Shown: positions 1-8,300 of the stretch, one piece after another
Layout of the letters: each line of letters opens with the position of its first letter
Numbering within the stretch: position 1 is the stretch's first letter
DNA from: an uncultured Mucispirillum sp.
GTDB taxonomy: Bacteria; Chrysiogenota; Deferribacteres; Deferribacterales; Mucispirillaceae
Direction: 5' to 3'
Assembly: GCA_944323205.1 (NCBI GenBank)
Contig: CALURO010000011.1
Span: 1 to 64,000, forward strand
DNA: 64,000 bases
Program-made: the position numbers and the translations under genes
The notes under the pieces: model-generated
Told to the model about the DNA's origin: nothing
The model's input: the letters and a program-made list of their open reading frames with translations, nothing else
Database searches by the model: none

Positions 1-77
1 AAGCTCCTTTCATATCTTTTTAGTATATCATAGAAAACTTAAGTTCGCACTATTTACAGACTTTTTTTCACAGGCTC
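1..77 (-). mobile_element. Terminus of an IS256-family element, cut by the window edge
   Basis: The reverse complement of these bases matches the left end and leader of the element at 43168: an inverted repeat (52-77, beginning GAGCCTGTGAAAAAAAGTCT on the minus strand), a conserved leader and a ribosome binding site AAGGAGCT at the very edge. The transposase gene itself would start just left of base 1 and run away from the window. Whether that copy is complete cannot be seen. Confidence 0.75.
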
Positions 78-130
78 GAAAAAGTTAAGAAAAAGTAAAT
101 AATACTTTAAAATGATGAAATATTTTATAT

Positions 131-157
131 ATAAAGGGCAGTAATGCTGCCCTTTAT
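131..157 (-). terminator. Hairpin terminator after the exported protein gene at 165
   Basis: A perfect 11-base inverted repeat (ATAAAGGGCAG / CTGCCCTTTAT) with a 5-base loop lies 8 bases past the stop codon. The sequence following on the minus strand is A/T rich but has no long T run, so termination may be moderate. Confidence 0.7.
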
Positions 158-164
158 ATCAATA

Positions 165-839
165 TTACTGCATATCATTTATATCAACAGGCATAGACTG
201 GCATGAATATTTATCTTCAAATAAATATCCAGTATATCCTGTATCTGTAATTTCAGCTTCAACAGGATTAGCAAATATTTCTAGCTGTCTTTCTATATCT
301 TCACGAATTTCTTCTTTAAGAGTAACTTCTACTGGATTACATGGATTGCTTTCTTTATTTTCTATTTTATTATATTCAATCTCTCCTAACTCATAAGCAT
401 ATGTATTTGATGCTTTTATACCAGATTTGCTGGCAGTTTTATCCTGCACGGTTACTTTTATACTGTTAGATGATGTAACATAATTTGAAGGAATATACCA
501 TTTTATAATTCTACCTGCATAAAAATCTCCTGATGCTCCATTTGCATATTTTTTAGGACAACTAAAAAGATCCATACTTGAATGACCGATTGTTTTACCA
601 TTAAATGTTGCATTTAAAAATGGAACACTTTGATAACCTACAACAATAGTTCTATATGTATAACTACTTCCTGAACCATATAATGATGAGTCAGGAAACG
701 ATATTGATGTCACTTTAGAAACATCATATCTATTGACTTTAGTACAATAATTTACACCATCAATATTTTCTCCATCTTCTATAGCAAAAGTTGGTAAAGC
801 AACAAATAAACTTACCAAAACAAATATTAGTTTTTTCAT
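165..839 (-). CDS. Exported hypothetical protein, copy 1 of a duplicated gene
   Basis: A 224-residue protein of unknown function. Residues 1-19 form a typical signal peptide (MKK, hydrophobic core, cleavage after TFA), so it should enter the periplasm or be secreted. The start is supported by an AAGGAGGAG site 8 bases upstream. Residues 20-150 align well with the exported protein at 2406-2852 (shared DGENIDG/DGENLYG, CPKKYANGASGDF and WYIP blocks, and two matching cysteines), while residues 150-224 form an extra tail rich in Glu and Asn that the paralog lacks. It is last in the duplicated block, separated from the 391-aa gene upstream by a MITE-like element. No known domain recognised. Confidence 0.8.
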   Translation of the reverse strand: MKKLIFVLVSLFVALPTFAIEDGENIDGVNYCTKVNRYDVSKVTSISFPDSSLYGSGSSYTYRTIVVGYQSVPFLNATFNGKTIGHSSMDLFSCPKKYANGASGDFYAGRIIKWYIPSNYVTSSNSIKVTVQDKTASKSGIKASNTYAYELGEIEYNKIENKESNPCNPVEVTLKEEIREDIERQLEIFANPVEAEITDTGYTGYLFEDKYSCQSMPVDINDMQ

Positions 840-910
840 ATTTCTCCTCCTTGATGTATGATAGTATTATCCTATAATATTTTTCTTAATATTGCAATCA
901 TAAAATATAT

Positions 911-1128
911 CTACTTTACCCCCCCCCATTTTTTTTAAACACCTTATGTCACATTGATGCGGAGCGTCTAGCAAAGCCGAAGGGTCTATAATTTTTACTA
1001 ACTAGAACATTATAAGATTTTTCGCCTACTATCGTAGCTCTGCATGACAGTTATTACAATTATTTCTATTTTTACATATATTATCAAGTAGTTATAGCAT
1101 TTTTTAATAAAAAATGGGGGTGAAGCAG
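911..1128. mobile_element. MITE-like element, copy 1
   Basis: About 218 bases bounded by inverted ends (left CTACTTTACCCCC, right complement CTGCTTCACCCCC, continuing into CCATTTTTT) and flanked by a 10-base direct repeat TAAAATATAT (901-910 and 1129-1138). The interior matches the element at 27811 almost throughout, including the segments around GAAGGGTCTATAATTTTTAC and ATTTTTACATATATTATCAA. It encodes no protein. It fills most of the 307-base gap between the genes at 165 and 1147. Its left end carries a run of nine C where the other copies have four. Confidence 0.8.
919..927. repeat. Nine-base C tract in MITE end
   Basis: C9 replaces the C4 of the other element copies' inverted ends. It is intergenic, about 80 bases upstream of the exported protein gene at 839, so slippage here would change spacing rather than a reading frame. 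Confidence 0.85.
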
Positions 1129-1146
1129 TAAAATATATCAATTACT

Positions 1147-2322
1147 TTATTCTAACTCGTAACCATCTTTTTTTATTTTATTAGCTTCATTTTTATATGA
1201 ATCAGTTTCATAAGGTTTAAATGTTACCCATTTGCTGTTATTTATTTGTTTTTCTGTAATATTATTCCACTCTGCTTGTGATGGTGCTTCTTTACTATTC
1301 CAAAAAATCATACTGTCATATGCTCTTACTAAATATCTTTTATAAATAAATAATTTTTCAGCATCATTTTTTGCTCCTTTTAAGTCTTGAATATAATAAG
1401 GTTCTTCTCCCACATTTACACTTTCATAACTTCTGTTAGCTAATCTATTAAATTCATAATCGTTGCCATCTTTTATAAAAATAGAAAAATGCATAAGGTC
1501 GCTTGCTTGATAATCAGATATTTTTGTTTCTATATTATTATCATAATTATACATATTCCAATATAAATCATTATGTGCAGTTGTTGTATCCTGCTGAACA
1601 CTAGTAGTATATGTAAAATTTTCATTTCTAATAAGTTTACCTGCTTTATCTCTTAAAAATTCTCCATTACTATTTGTTAAGAAAATATCTTTCCAAACAT
1701 CTTCTGGGGTATCATACTGTTTTATAAGCTCACCATTTTGGTCATATTCTCCCATAGTGTCAAGCCTGCCTTGTCCTCTATTATGTCTTATATCATAATA
1801 TATTTTTAAATCCTGCTGAGTAATTTGCATAAGACCATCTTTATCATTCATACCTATTTCTTTTCCAAGTCCTAAAAGCATACCCCATTTTAAATCATCC
1901 ATATTTTGAGCATCTTTTGTTTTTTCTACTGTTTCTGAAAGTTGTAAAACAGAAATCATAAATTCATCACTTATTTCAGAATGTTCTTGAAAATATTGGT
2001 CTATAGTTTTGTGGTTAGGAATTTCTGAATGCATGTCATTTTCTAATTTATATTCAAGCATAACATTTTTTATTGCATTAGATATTCCAGTTAAATTCAA
2101 TATATTATATCCTAAATAACCTTTTACATTACTTATAGAAAGTCTAGCATCATTTAAAATACTAGAACTTTTATTAAAACTATCCATATTTTGATTATTT
2201 GAAAGAGATTTATTATAACCTGCATTTTGATAAATTTCAGGATTTGTTTTAATATTTGCAGCAGTATAATTTTGTATATCATTGCTGAAACTAGATATAG
2301 TAGAACTAAAATTAATTTTCAT
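1147..2322 (-). CDS. Hypothetical protein with EF-hand-like loops, copy 1
   Basis: A 391-residue protein of unknown function without a signal peptide or membrane segment. It is a clear paralog of the gene ending at 2919: the two align end to end from the first residues (MKINFSST / MQFNLNSS), with the middle third nearly identical. A loop around residues 157-170 (NDKDGLMQITQQDL) has the acidic spacing of a calcium-binding EF-hand; a second such loop is clearer in the paralog (DKDNNDKIKAAD). The Ser/Asn-rich N-terminus without a signal peptide would also suit a protein exported by a flagellar or type III-like route, but that is speculation. It is followed by a MITE and the exported protein at 165. 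Confidence 0.8.
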   Translation of the reverse strand: MKINFSSTISSFSNDIQNYTAANIKTNPEIYQNAGYNKSLSNNQNMDSFNKSSSILNDARLSISNVKGYLGYNILNLTGISNAIKNVMLEYKLENDMHSEIPNHKTIDQYFQEHSEISDEFMISVLQLSETVEKTKDAQNMDDLKWGMLLGLGKEIGMNDKDGLMQITQQDLKIYYDIRHNRGQGRLDTMGEYDQNGELIKQYDTPEDVWKDIFLTNSNGEFLRDKAGKLIRNENFTYTTSVQQDTTTAHNDLYWNMYNYDNNIETKISDYQASDLMHFSIFIKDGNDYEFNRLANRSYESVNVGEEPYYIQDLKGAKNDAEKLFIYKRYLVRAYDSMIFWNSKEAPSQAEWNNITEKQINNSKWVTFKPYETDSYKNEANKIKKDGYELE

Positions 2323-2375
2323 ATGCAGCCTCCTTATTAAGTGTAATGGGCTATAAATATAGGAAACTAATAAAA

Positions 2376-2396
2376 GGAGATGTCTATAACATCTCC
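2376..2396 (-). terminator. Hairpin terminator after the exported protein gene at 2406
   Basis: An 8-base inverted repeat GGAGATGT / ACATCTCC with a 5-base loop is followed on the minus strand by TTTTATTAG. It lies 10 bases past the stop codon, so the first copy of the duplicated two-gene unit has its own end signal before the second begins. Confidence 0.75.
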
Positions 2397-2405
2397 AAAA
2401 TATAC

Positions 2406-2852
2406 TTAAGGTTTGACTATATTATTTTTTGAAACTGTTTTACCATTAATAGTCATTTCAAAACTGTTATTTGAATCTCTAACATAACTAGCAGGAATAT
2501 ACCATCTAATTACTCTACCACCATTAAAATCTCCTGATGCTCCATTTGCATATTTTTTAGGACAAGTAAAAGGCTCCATAGCATCTGTTCCTATTGATTT
2601 ACCATTAAAAATACCTCTTAATGTCGGAACGCTTGGATATCCAACAACTATAACTGAATATGTGTAACTACTACCTGATTGGATAAGAGTATTAGTTATA
2701 AAACTAATTGAAGTAATATTTGAAACATTATACCTATCTACTTTTTGACAAAAGTTTTGACCATATAAATTTTCTCCATCGTAAGCAGCAAATACATAAG
2801 TCACAGAAAATGCACATAATATTACAATTAATAATACAATTTTTTTAAACAT
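2406..2852 (-). CDS. Exported hypothetical protein, copy 2 of a duplicated gene
   Basis: A 148-residue protein with a signal peptide (residues 1-22, ending TYVFA). The mature part, about 125 residues, matches residues 20-150 of the 224-aa protein at 165, including the two cysteines in QNFCQKVDRYNVS and FTCPKKYANGASGDF, which may form a disulfide. It follows the EF-hand-like gene by 66 bases and is followed by a hairpin terminator. The C-terminal tail of the other copy is absent. Function unknown; the pairing with the larger gene in both copies suggests the two products work together. Confidence 0.8.
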   Translation of the reverse strand: MFKKIVLLIVILCAFSVTYVFAAYDGENLYGQNFCQKVDRYNVSNITSISFITNTLIQSGSSYTYSVIVVGYPSVPTLRGIFNGKSIGTDAMEPFTCPKKYANGASGDFNGGRVIRWYIPASYVRDSNNSFEMTINGKTVSKNNIVKP

Positions 2853-2918
2853 AGATTTTTAACATCCTTTATATATAAATCATATATTATTCATAAGTAA
2901 ATATCAAGTTTTTTATAA

Positions 2919-4097
2919 TTAATATAAATATTGATATCCATTATTTCGTATTTTATTTGCTTCTGCTATAAATGAACCTTTATAATTAGGGTTAAATGTT
3001 ACCCATTTGCTGTTATCAAGCTTTTTATTATACATATCTTTTTGTCCTTCATAACTTAAATCAGGACTAACACCTTTTACAGTGTCTAAAAAAAAGAAAT
3101 AGTCATTAACCAGAGATTTTTTATATATGAATAGTTTTTCTGCATCACTTTTAGCATACTGCACATCAAGCTCATGTTGCGTTTTATTTTCCGGCAGCAT
3201 AGATTTAGTATAATTTGCAAGTAGTGAAAATGCTGCATCATTTCCATCCATAATAGATGCAGTCATACACATTAATTCTCCAGCACCATAATCTGCTGCT
3301 TTTATTTTATCATTATTATCTTTATCATATAATTTCCAGCTTAAATCTCTAAAAGCAACACTGTCATCAACCTGAACACTTGTTGTATATGTAAAATCTT
3401 TATTTCTAATAAGCCTGCCTGCTTTATCTTTTAAAAAATTACCATTACTATCAGTTAAAAAAATATCTTTCCATACATCTTCGGGATTTTCATATCTTTT
3501 AATTATATTACCATTTTGGTCATACTCTCCAAGTTTTTCAAAAGCCTCTTGATTATTATGATGTTTTAAATCATAATAAATTTTTAAATCCTGTTGAGTT
3601 ATTTCCATAAGACCGTCTTTATCATTCATACCAACTTCTTTTCCCAGATTTACGAGCATACCCCATCTTAAATCATCCATATCTTGTGCATCTTTAGGTT
3701 TTTCTACTGTTTCTGAAAGTTGTAAAACAGAAATTATAAATTCATCACTTATTTCAGAGTATTCAGCAAATCGTTCATCTATTGTTGTATAGCCTTCAAT
3801 TTTTGCATTTTGCTGGTTTTCTAGTTTATATTCAGACATAACATCTTTGATTGCTTTAGATATTCCTGAAAGATTAAGAGTATTATATCCCAAAAAACCA
3901 TAAGTATTGCTGATAGATAGTCTTGCATTATTCAATGTATTAGAACTTTTTTTAAAGCTGTCTATATGAAGATTATTACTGACTTTATTGGCATCTGCAT
4001 CTTGGTAGTTTTTAGAAGTTTGCTTTATATATGAACTAACATATGTTTGAAGATTATTTGTCATCAACTCTATACTTGAATTTAAATTAAATTGCAT
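2919..4097 (-). CDS. Hypothetical protein with EF-hand-like loops, copy 2
   Basis: A 392-residue paralog of the protein at 1147-2322. The reading frame is open further upstream, but the start at 4097 gives a protein that aligns with its paralog from residue 1 and has a GGGAGG site about 10 bases upstream; the extension would be Lys/Phe-rich and unmatched. Two EF-hand-like loops are visible (NDKDGLMEITQQDL near residue 160 and DKDNNDKIKAAD near residue 265). There is no signal peptide. It is the first gene of the duplicated block and is followed by the small exported protein. No family recognised. Confidence 0.8.
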   Translation of the reverse strand: MQFNLNSSIELMTNNLQTYVSSYIKQTSKNYQDADANKVSNNLHIDSFKKSSNTLNNARLSISNTYGFLGYNTLNLSGISKAIKDVMSEYKLENQQNAKIEGYTTIDERFAEYSEISDEFIISVLQLSETVEKPKDAQDMDDLRWGMLVNLGKEVGMNDKDGLMEITQQDLKIYYDLKHHNNQEAFEKLGEYDQNGNIIKRYENPEDVWKDIFLTDSNGNFLKDKAGRLIRNKDFTYTTSVQVDDSVAFRDLSWKLYDKDNNDKIKAADYGAGELMCMTASIMDGNDAAFSLLANYTKSMLPENKTQHELDVQYAKSDAEKLFIYKKSLVNDYFFFLDTVKGVSPDLSYEGQKDMYNKKLDNSKWVTFNPNYKGSFIAEANKIRNNGYQYLY

Positions 4098-4401
4098 AGC
4101 AAAAAACCTCCCTGTTTGTTTCTTAATTATTTTATCGTTTTTTTTAAAAAAAAGTTTAGCAGAAATTAATATTGTAGTATCATAACAAATATTATATAAT
4201 TTGGAATATAGGAAATAAAACTTCAAAAATTTGATTACTAAACTCTGCAAAAAACAAAGAGTTATATATTTTAATACATATTAAAATTAGTTATTAATAA
4301 AAATTGCTGATTTTTAAAGATATAAGTATTTATCACATAGCTGGAATACAATATATTTTGTCACAAAATGATAAAGATAATATATAAGAAACTTATCATA
4401 A

Positions 4402-4431
4402 AAACCCTGCTTACTCTTATAAGCAGGGTTT
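4402..4431 (-). terminator. Terminator of the DUF1015 gene
   Basis: An 11-base perfect inverted repeat AAACCCTGCTT / AAGCAGGGTTT with an 8-base loop is followed on the minus strand by TTTTTATG. It sits 5 bases past the stop codon at 4436. Confidence 0.85.
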
Positions 4432-4435
4432 GATT

Positions 4436-5695
4436 TTATAAATCGTTAAATAATAATCCTGTTGCTAATTTAGGATAGAAATAAGTTGATTTTTGAGGCA
4501 TAACAAGGCCGCTTTCAGAAACATCTCTGATAGATTCCATATTTTCCCCATTTAATATAAATGCAACTGCTGAATGGTCTTTTCTATATTCATCTATTTC
4601 TTCCCAGCTTTGAATAAAATGTATACCTGCTTTTGCAAGTAACCTTTCATCGCTGTATTTAAAATAGCCTTTTAATACTAAATCTTCTAAAAGATAAGTG
4701 CTTACTTTCCTGTAAACTGGGTGCTGGTTTTCAACTGCTTCCTGTAATAAACTCATACTGTATATTCCCTGTTTGCCATAGAATACCCATGCTCCCGGAT
4801 GGTTTACATTATCTTTTAAGAATTTTTCTGCCATTTCCCTGTTTTCTAACTTATGAACTTCAAATAATGATGAAGCATAGTCAATAAAATTTTTGTCTTC
4901 AAAATTATCTGCCACATCTATAACCCTGTGAGTAGGGAAAACTTTTAAGCCTTCGTCCATAAAGTTTACAAACATCATCATAACATAATCATAGTTACGC
5001 TCTTCGCCTTCTGTTAAACCTTCTTGAGCGCGCATATCATCTCTGTATTTTAATGCTGTTTCATACCTGTGGTGGCCGTCTGCTATATAAATAGCTTTAT
5101 CTCTCATAAAGCTCTCTATTTTTGTAATATCTTCTTCATCAGATATAGCCCATACAGAATGTTTTACACCAGCTTCATCAATTGCTGATGCGGAAGGCAT
5201 TGTTTTTTTAACATCATTAAATAATGCTGAAAGCCTGTTTTCATTATCCTGATATAAGCCAAAAATTTGTGAGAAATTAGCTTTTGATGCTTTCATAAGC
5301 TCATATCTATCAGCTTTTGGACCTGAAAGTGTTTTTTCATGCGGGTAAACTTGACCTTTTCCAAATTCTGATAATTTTAATGCCCCAACAAACCCAGAAC
5401 GGACATAAGTTTTACCGCCGTATTCATACACCTGTTCATAAAGATAGAAAGATTTATCGTTATCTTTAACTAAGATACCTTCATCTTTCCATTTACGATA
5501 TAAGTTACCAGCAACAGCATACCTGTCATCTTCCCCAACAGGTAAATCAATTAATGCTACATTATAGGGAGATTTTGCTACATAAGCTGCTCTCATTTCT
5601 GGTGTAATAACATCGTAAGGTGGTGTAATAACATTTTTTAATAACACTTGTTCAGTATTATATCTTACGCCTCTAAAAGGCCTAACTATAGCCAC
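4436..5695 (-). CDS. DUF1015 family protein
   Basis: A 419-residue soluble protein of the DUF1015 family, which is widespread and lacks an agreed function, although its His/Asp-rich core suggests a hydrolase or kinase-like role. The family signatures are present: the N-terminal RPFRGVRYN and ITPPYDVI, HEKTLSGPKADR (119-130) and DGHHRYETA (206-214). The start is GTG at 5695, supported by AGGAGG seven bases upstream. The gene is monocistronic, with its own terminator at 4402, and is separated from tyrS by about 145 bases. Confidence 0.85.
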   Translation of the reverse strand: MAIVRPFRGVRYNTEQVLLKNVITPPYDVITPEMRAAYVAKSPYNVALIDLPVGEDDRYAVAGNLYRKWKDEGILVKDNDKSFYLYEQVYEYGGKTYVRSGFVGALKLSEFGKGQVYPHEKTLSGPKADRYELMKASKANFSQIFGLYQDNENRLSALFNDVKKTMPSASAIDEAGVKHSVWAISDEEDITKIESFMRDKAIYIADGHHRYETALKYRDDMRAQEGLTEGEERNYDYVMMMFVNFMDEGLKVFPTHRVIDVADNFEDKNFIDYASSLFEVHKLENREMAEKFLKDNVNHPGAWVFYGKQGIYSMSLLQEAVENQHPVYRKVSTYLLEDLVLKGYFKYSDERLLAKAGIHFIQSWEEIDEYRKDHSAVAFILNGENMESIRDVSESGLVMPQKSTYFYPKLATGLLFNDL

Positions 5696-5820
5696 AGTAT
5701 TGCCTCCTGCTATAAAGCTAAAAATTAAAAATTAGATTGCCTTAATCTATATAATCTAAACATCAACTGTCTTTTTACCATATTAAGATAATCATTACAA
5801 GTATATTTTGCCCAGATTCG

Positions 5821-5856
5821 TTTATTTTATTAATTTAGTTTATTTTATTAATTTAG
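5821..5856. repeat. 18-base tandem duplication over the tyrS stop codon
   Basis: TTTATTTTATTAATTTAG is repeated twice head to tail. On the minus strand it duplicates the last codons and stop of tyrS, so a second copy of the KLIK-stop sequence follows the real stop in frame. Confidence 0.85.
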
Positions 5857-7018
5857 CAAACTTTCTTTTGCCAACTTTTAGTATTCCTTCATGCTCTGGT
5901 GTAAAAGTTAAATCATATACTTTTTCATTTTCAAAATGAACGCCGCCCTGCTCTGCAAGTCTTCTAGCTTCAGATTTTGATGATGCAAAATTTAATGCCA
6001 GCATAATATCTAAAAAGCAGCCATGTATTTTATATTCCTGAATATCTGTTGGAATATTTTTATTTGAAAATACTCTCACAAACTCTTCTTCTGCCTCAGC
6101 ACCTGCTTTTGCACCATGATAACGGGAAACTATTTCTTTTGCTAAATTTTTCTTAGCTGTCATAGGGTGAAAATCGCCAGTTTCTATATCCTGCTTCATT
6201 TTTGCTATGTCTTTTAAACTCATATCACTTAATAATTCATAATATCTAAACATTAATTCATCAGTAATAGACATAAGTTTTCCAAACATATCTTTTGGAC
6301 TTTCAGATATTCCTACATAGTTGCCAAGAGATTTACTCATTTTTTGAACACCGTCAAGCCCTTCTATAATAGGCATAGTGATTGCAACCTGTGCCTGCTT
6401 ACCATACTGCCTTAATAAGTCTCTGCCTACAAGCAGATTAAATTTCTGGTCTGTGCCGCCAAGCTCCACATCTGTATTCATATTTACAGAATCAAACCCC
6501 TGCATTATCGGATACATAAACTCATGCATACCAATAGGCTCACCAGCTTTATATCGTTTTTGGAAATCATCTCTTTCTATAATTCTAGCTACTGTAAATT
6601 TTGCCATTAAAGATAATATTTCTTTCATAGTTAATGGTTCAAGCCACGAAGAATTAAAGCATATTTTAGTCTTTTCAGGGTCTAGTATTTTAAAGACCTG
6701 TTCTTTATATGTTTCTGCATTTGCTAATACCTGCTCTTTTGTAAGCGGTTTTCTTGTTTCTGATTTGCCAGTAGGGTCTCCAACCATACCAGTAAAATCA
6801 CCAATTAAAAATGTAACATTATGGCCAAGTTCTTGAAAATGTTTCATTTTCTGCAGCACAACTGTATGGCCTAAATGTAAATCTGGTGCTGTCGGGTCAA
6901 AGCCAGCCTTTACATTCAATGGCCTATTTTCTTTTAATTTTGCAATTAAATCTTCTTCTGAAATAATTTCTGCTGTGCCGCGTTTTATAAGCTCTAACTG
7001 GCTTTCAATATCCTGCAT
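5840..7018 (-). CDS. tyrS: Tyrosyl-tRNA synthetase
   Basis: A 392-residue class I synthetase that charges tRNA-Tyr with tyrosine in the cytoplasm. The HIGH motif reads HLGH (48-51) and the KMSKS loop is intact (226-230); a C-terminal S4-type RNA-binding domain fills about residues 330-392. The shorter ATG at 7018 is preferred over a TTG two codons upstream because it has a GAGG site at good spacing. The sequence style ([13 protein letters not shown] near the N-terminus) is the TyrZ-like form found in many Gram-negative bacteria. It starts 17 bases after pilD and is probably cotranscribed with it. Confidence 0.95.
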   Translation of the reverse strand: MQDIESQLELIKRGTAEIISEEDLIAKLKENRPLNVKAGFDPTAPDLHLGHTVVLQKMKHFQELGHNVTFLIGDFTGMVGDPTGKSETRKPLTKEQVLANAETYKEQVFKILDPEKTKICFNSSWLEPLTMKEILSLMAKFTVARIIERDDFQKRYKAGEPIGMHEFMYPIMQGFDSVNMNTDVELGGTDQKFNLLVGRDLLRQYGKQAQVAITMPIIEGLDGVQKMSKSLGNYVGISESPKDMFGKLMSITDELMFRYYELLSDMSLKDIAKMKQDIETGDFHPMTAKKNLAKEIVSRYHGAKAGAEAEEEFVRVFSNKNIPTDIQEYKIHGCFLDIMLALNFASSKSEARRLAEQGGVHFENEKVYDLTFTPEHEGILKVGKRKFAKLIK

Positions 7019-7035
7019 GAGCAATCCTCACTAAA

Positions 7036-7827
7036 TTAATTTACTATAAAACTGCTCCAGTTATAACTGTTAAGCAGTTCCTCAAAAAATACATATATTA
7101 TAGCCGATACTCCAAGCATTGGTGCAAAAGGTATCGGATAATTTCTATCTTTTGTTATTATAATTACTACTATACCTGCCACTATACCAAAAAAAGCTGC
7201 AAATGTAAGCACAGCAGGTATTGAGCCTAGTCCTGTAAAAGCTCCAATCATTGCAAAAAATATAAAATCCCCTTCCCCCATACCTTCTTTATGCCTTATT
7301 TTAGAATAGATATAGGCTGGGAAGAAAAGCACTAAATAACCTGCAGCAATACCTGCAAGATAATAGGCAAAATAGCCTTCAAGCAAGCCAAATACAAGCC
7401 CTGCAAGTATTCCAAGCGCAATATAAACTGTTGGTATCATACCAGTTTCAAAATTATCATCAGATGATGTATATATATCTGTTAATGAAACAGTAAGAAC
7501 TAAAAATACAAATATAACATACTTAAAAAACATTAAATTTAAGCCAAATTTTAAATATATTACAACAAATAAAAGAGCTGTTAAAATTTCTGTCACAGGG
7601 TACATTATAGGTATACTTTTTCTGCAATGCCTGCACTTACCATGAAGCAATATATAACTTATAACAGGTATATTATCATACCATGCAATATCTTCCATAC
7701 ACTGCGGACAAAATGATGAAGGTTTTACTATACTGATATTTTTTGGCACACGCATTATTAATACATTCATAAAACTGCCAAAAACTAAACCAATAATGCC
7801 AATAAAAATAATTGATAATATATCCAT
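7036..7827 (-). CDS. pilD: Prepilin peptidase / N-methyltransferase
   Basis: A 263-residue inner-membrane aspartyl protease that cleaves and methylates type IV prepilins and type II secretion pseudopilins. The cytoplasmic zinc loop with CPQC and CRHC (Cys40, 43, 65, 68) and the two catalytic aspartates (Asp117 in SLTDIYT, Asp187 in GEGDFIF) are all present, as are about eight membrane segments. Its ATG overlaps the stop codon of the LpxI-like gene by one base, so the two are translationally coupled. No pilin or pilus assembly gene is adjacent. Confidence 0.93.
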   Translation of the reverse strand: MDILSIIFIGIIGLVFGSFMNVLIMRVPKNISIVKPSSFCPQCMEDIAWYDNIPVISYILLHGKCRHCRKSIPIMYPVTEILTALLFVVIYLKFGLNLMFFKYVIFVFLVLTVSLTDIYTSSDDNFETGMIPTVYIALGILAGLVFGLLEGYFAYYLAGIAAGYLVLFFPAYIYSKIRHKEGMGEGDFIFFAMIGAFTGLGSIPAVLTFAAFFGIVAGIVVIIITKDRNYPIPFAPMLGVSAIIYVFFEELLNSYNWSSFIVN

Positions 7828-8291
7828 CAGCTGCCTTTTTTCATATACCTTAATAAGTCTGTGCCGCTAAATGCAAAAAATACAAGCCTGCTTTTAGCTG
7901 CATAGTCTATACATTCTTTAATATTTAATATGCTAACTTTTTCAGCTTCCACCGCAACTGCCCTGCTGCCGCATTCTACTGCATATCGTAAAAGTGATAA
8001 ATCTATTAAAGGACTTTCATTTTCATCACTTTTAGAATGTTTGCCAGAAATAACTATTACTGCCTTGCCGTTTGCAAAATGACAGCCTCTGCTTATAGTA
8101 TCTAATCTACCTTCAAAAGCTTCCACTGCCATTATAGAGTTATTTTTTACAACAATAGTCTGCCCAGCATCATTTCTGCCTATCTCTTTTGATATATAGT
8201 ATCCAAAAGCAGCATCAGCTAATATTTTCTTATCCGGCTTCACTTTTGAATAGATACCCGCAGTTATCGGTGCTTGATTATTATACTCCAT
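7827..8291 (-). CDS. Stand-alone LpxI C-terminal (DUF1009) domain
   Basis: A 154-residue protein matching only the C-terminal half of LpxI, the UDP-2,3-diacylglucosamine hydrolase of lipid A synthesis. The family core is visible (DAAFGYYISKEIGRNDAGQT, VVKNNSIMAVEAFEG, AVECGSRAVAVEAEK). Full LpxI is about 270 residues, and the N-terminal domain is missing with no trace between this gene and the one upstream. The ATG at 8291 lacks a convincing ribosome binding site, and the upstream stop is only 9 bases away. Its position below lpxA and the Gfo/Idh gene is where lpxI is often found. Whether it is still catalytic is uncertain. Confidence 0.7.
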   Translation of the reverse strand: MEYNNQAPITAGIYSKVKPDKKILADAAFGYYISKEIGRNDAGQTIVVKNNSIMAVEAFEGRLDTISRGCHFANGKAVIVISGKHSKSDENESPLIDLSLLRYAVECGSRAVAVEAEKVSILNIKECIDYAAKSRLVFFAFSGTDLLRYMKKGS

Positions 8292-8300
8292 ATATTTACA

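Noticed and set aside
4098..4250. 51-codon N-terminal extension of the EF-hand-like protein
   Set aside because: Unmatched in the paralog, no ribosome binding site, and the ATG at 4097 aligns with the paralog's first residue.
6378..6836. 152-residue plus-strand frame
   Set aside because: It is the complement of tyrS with no ribosome binding site; many similar shadow frames lie opposite lpxA, bamA, murA and hemC.
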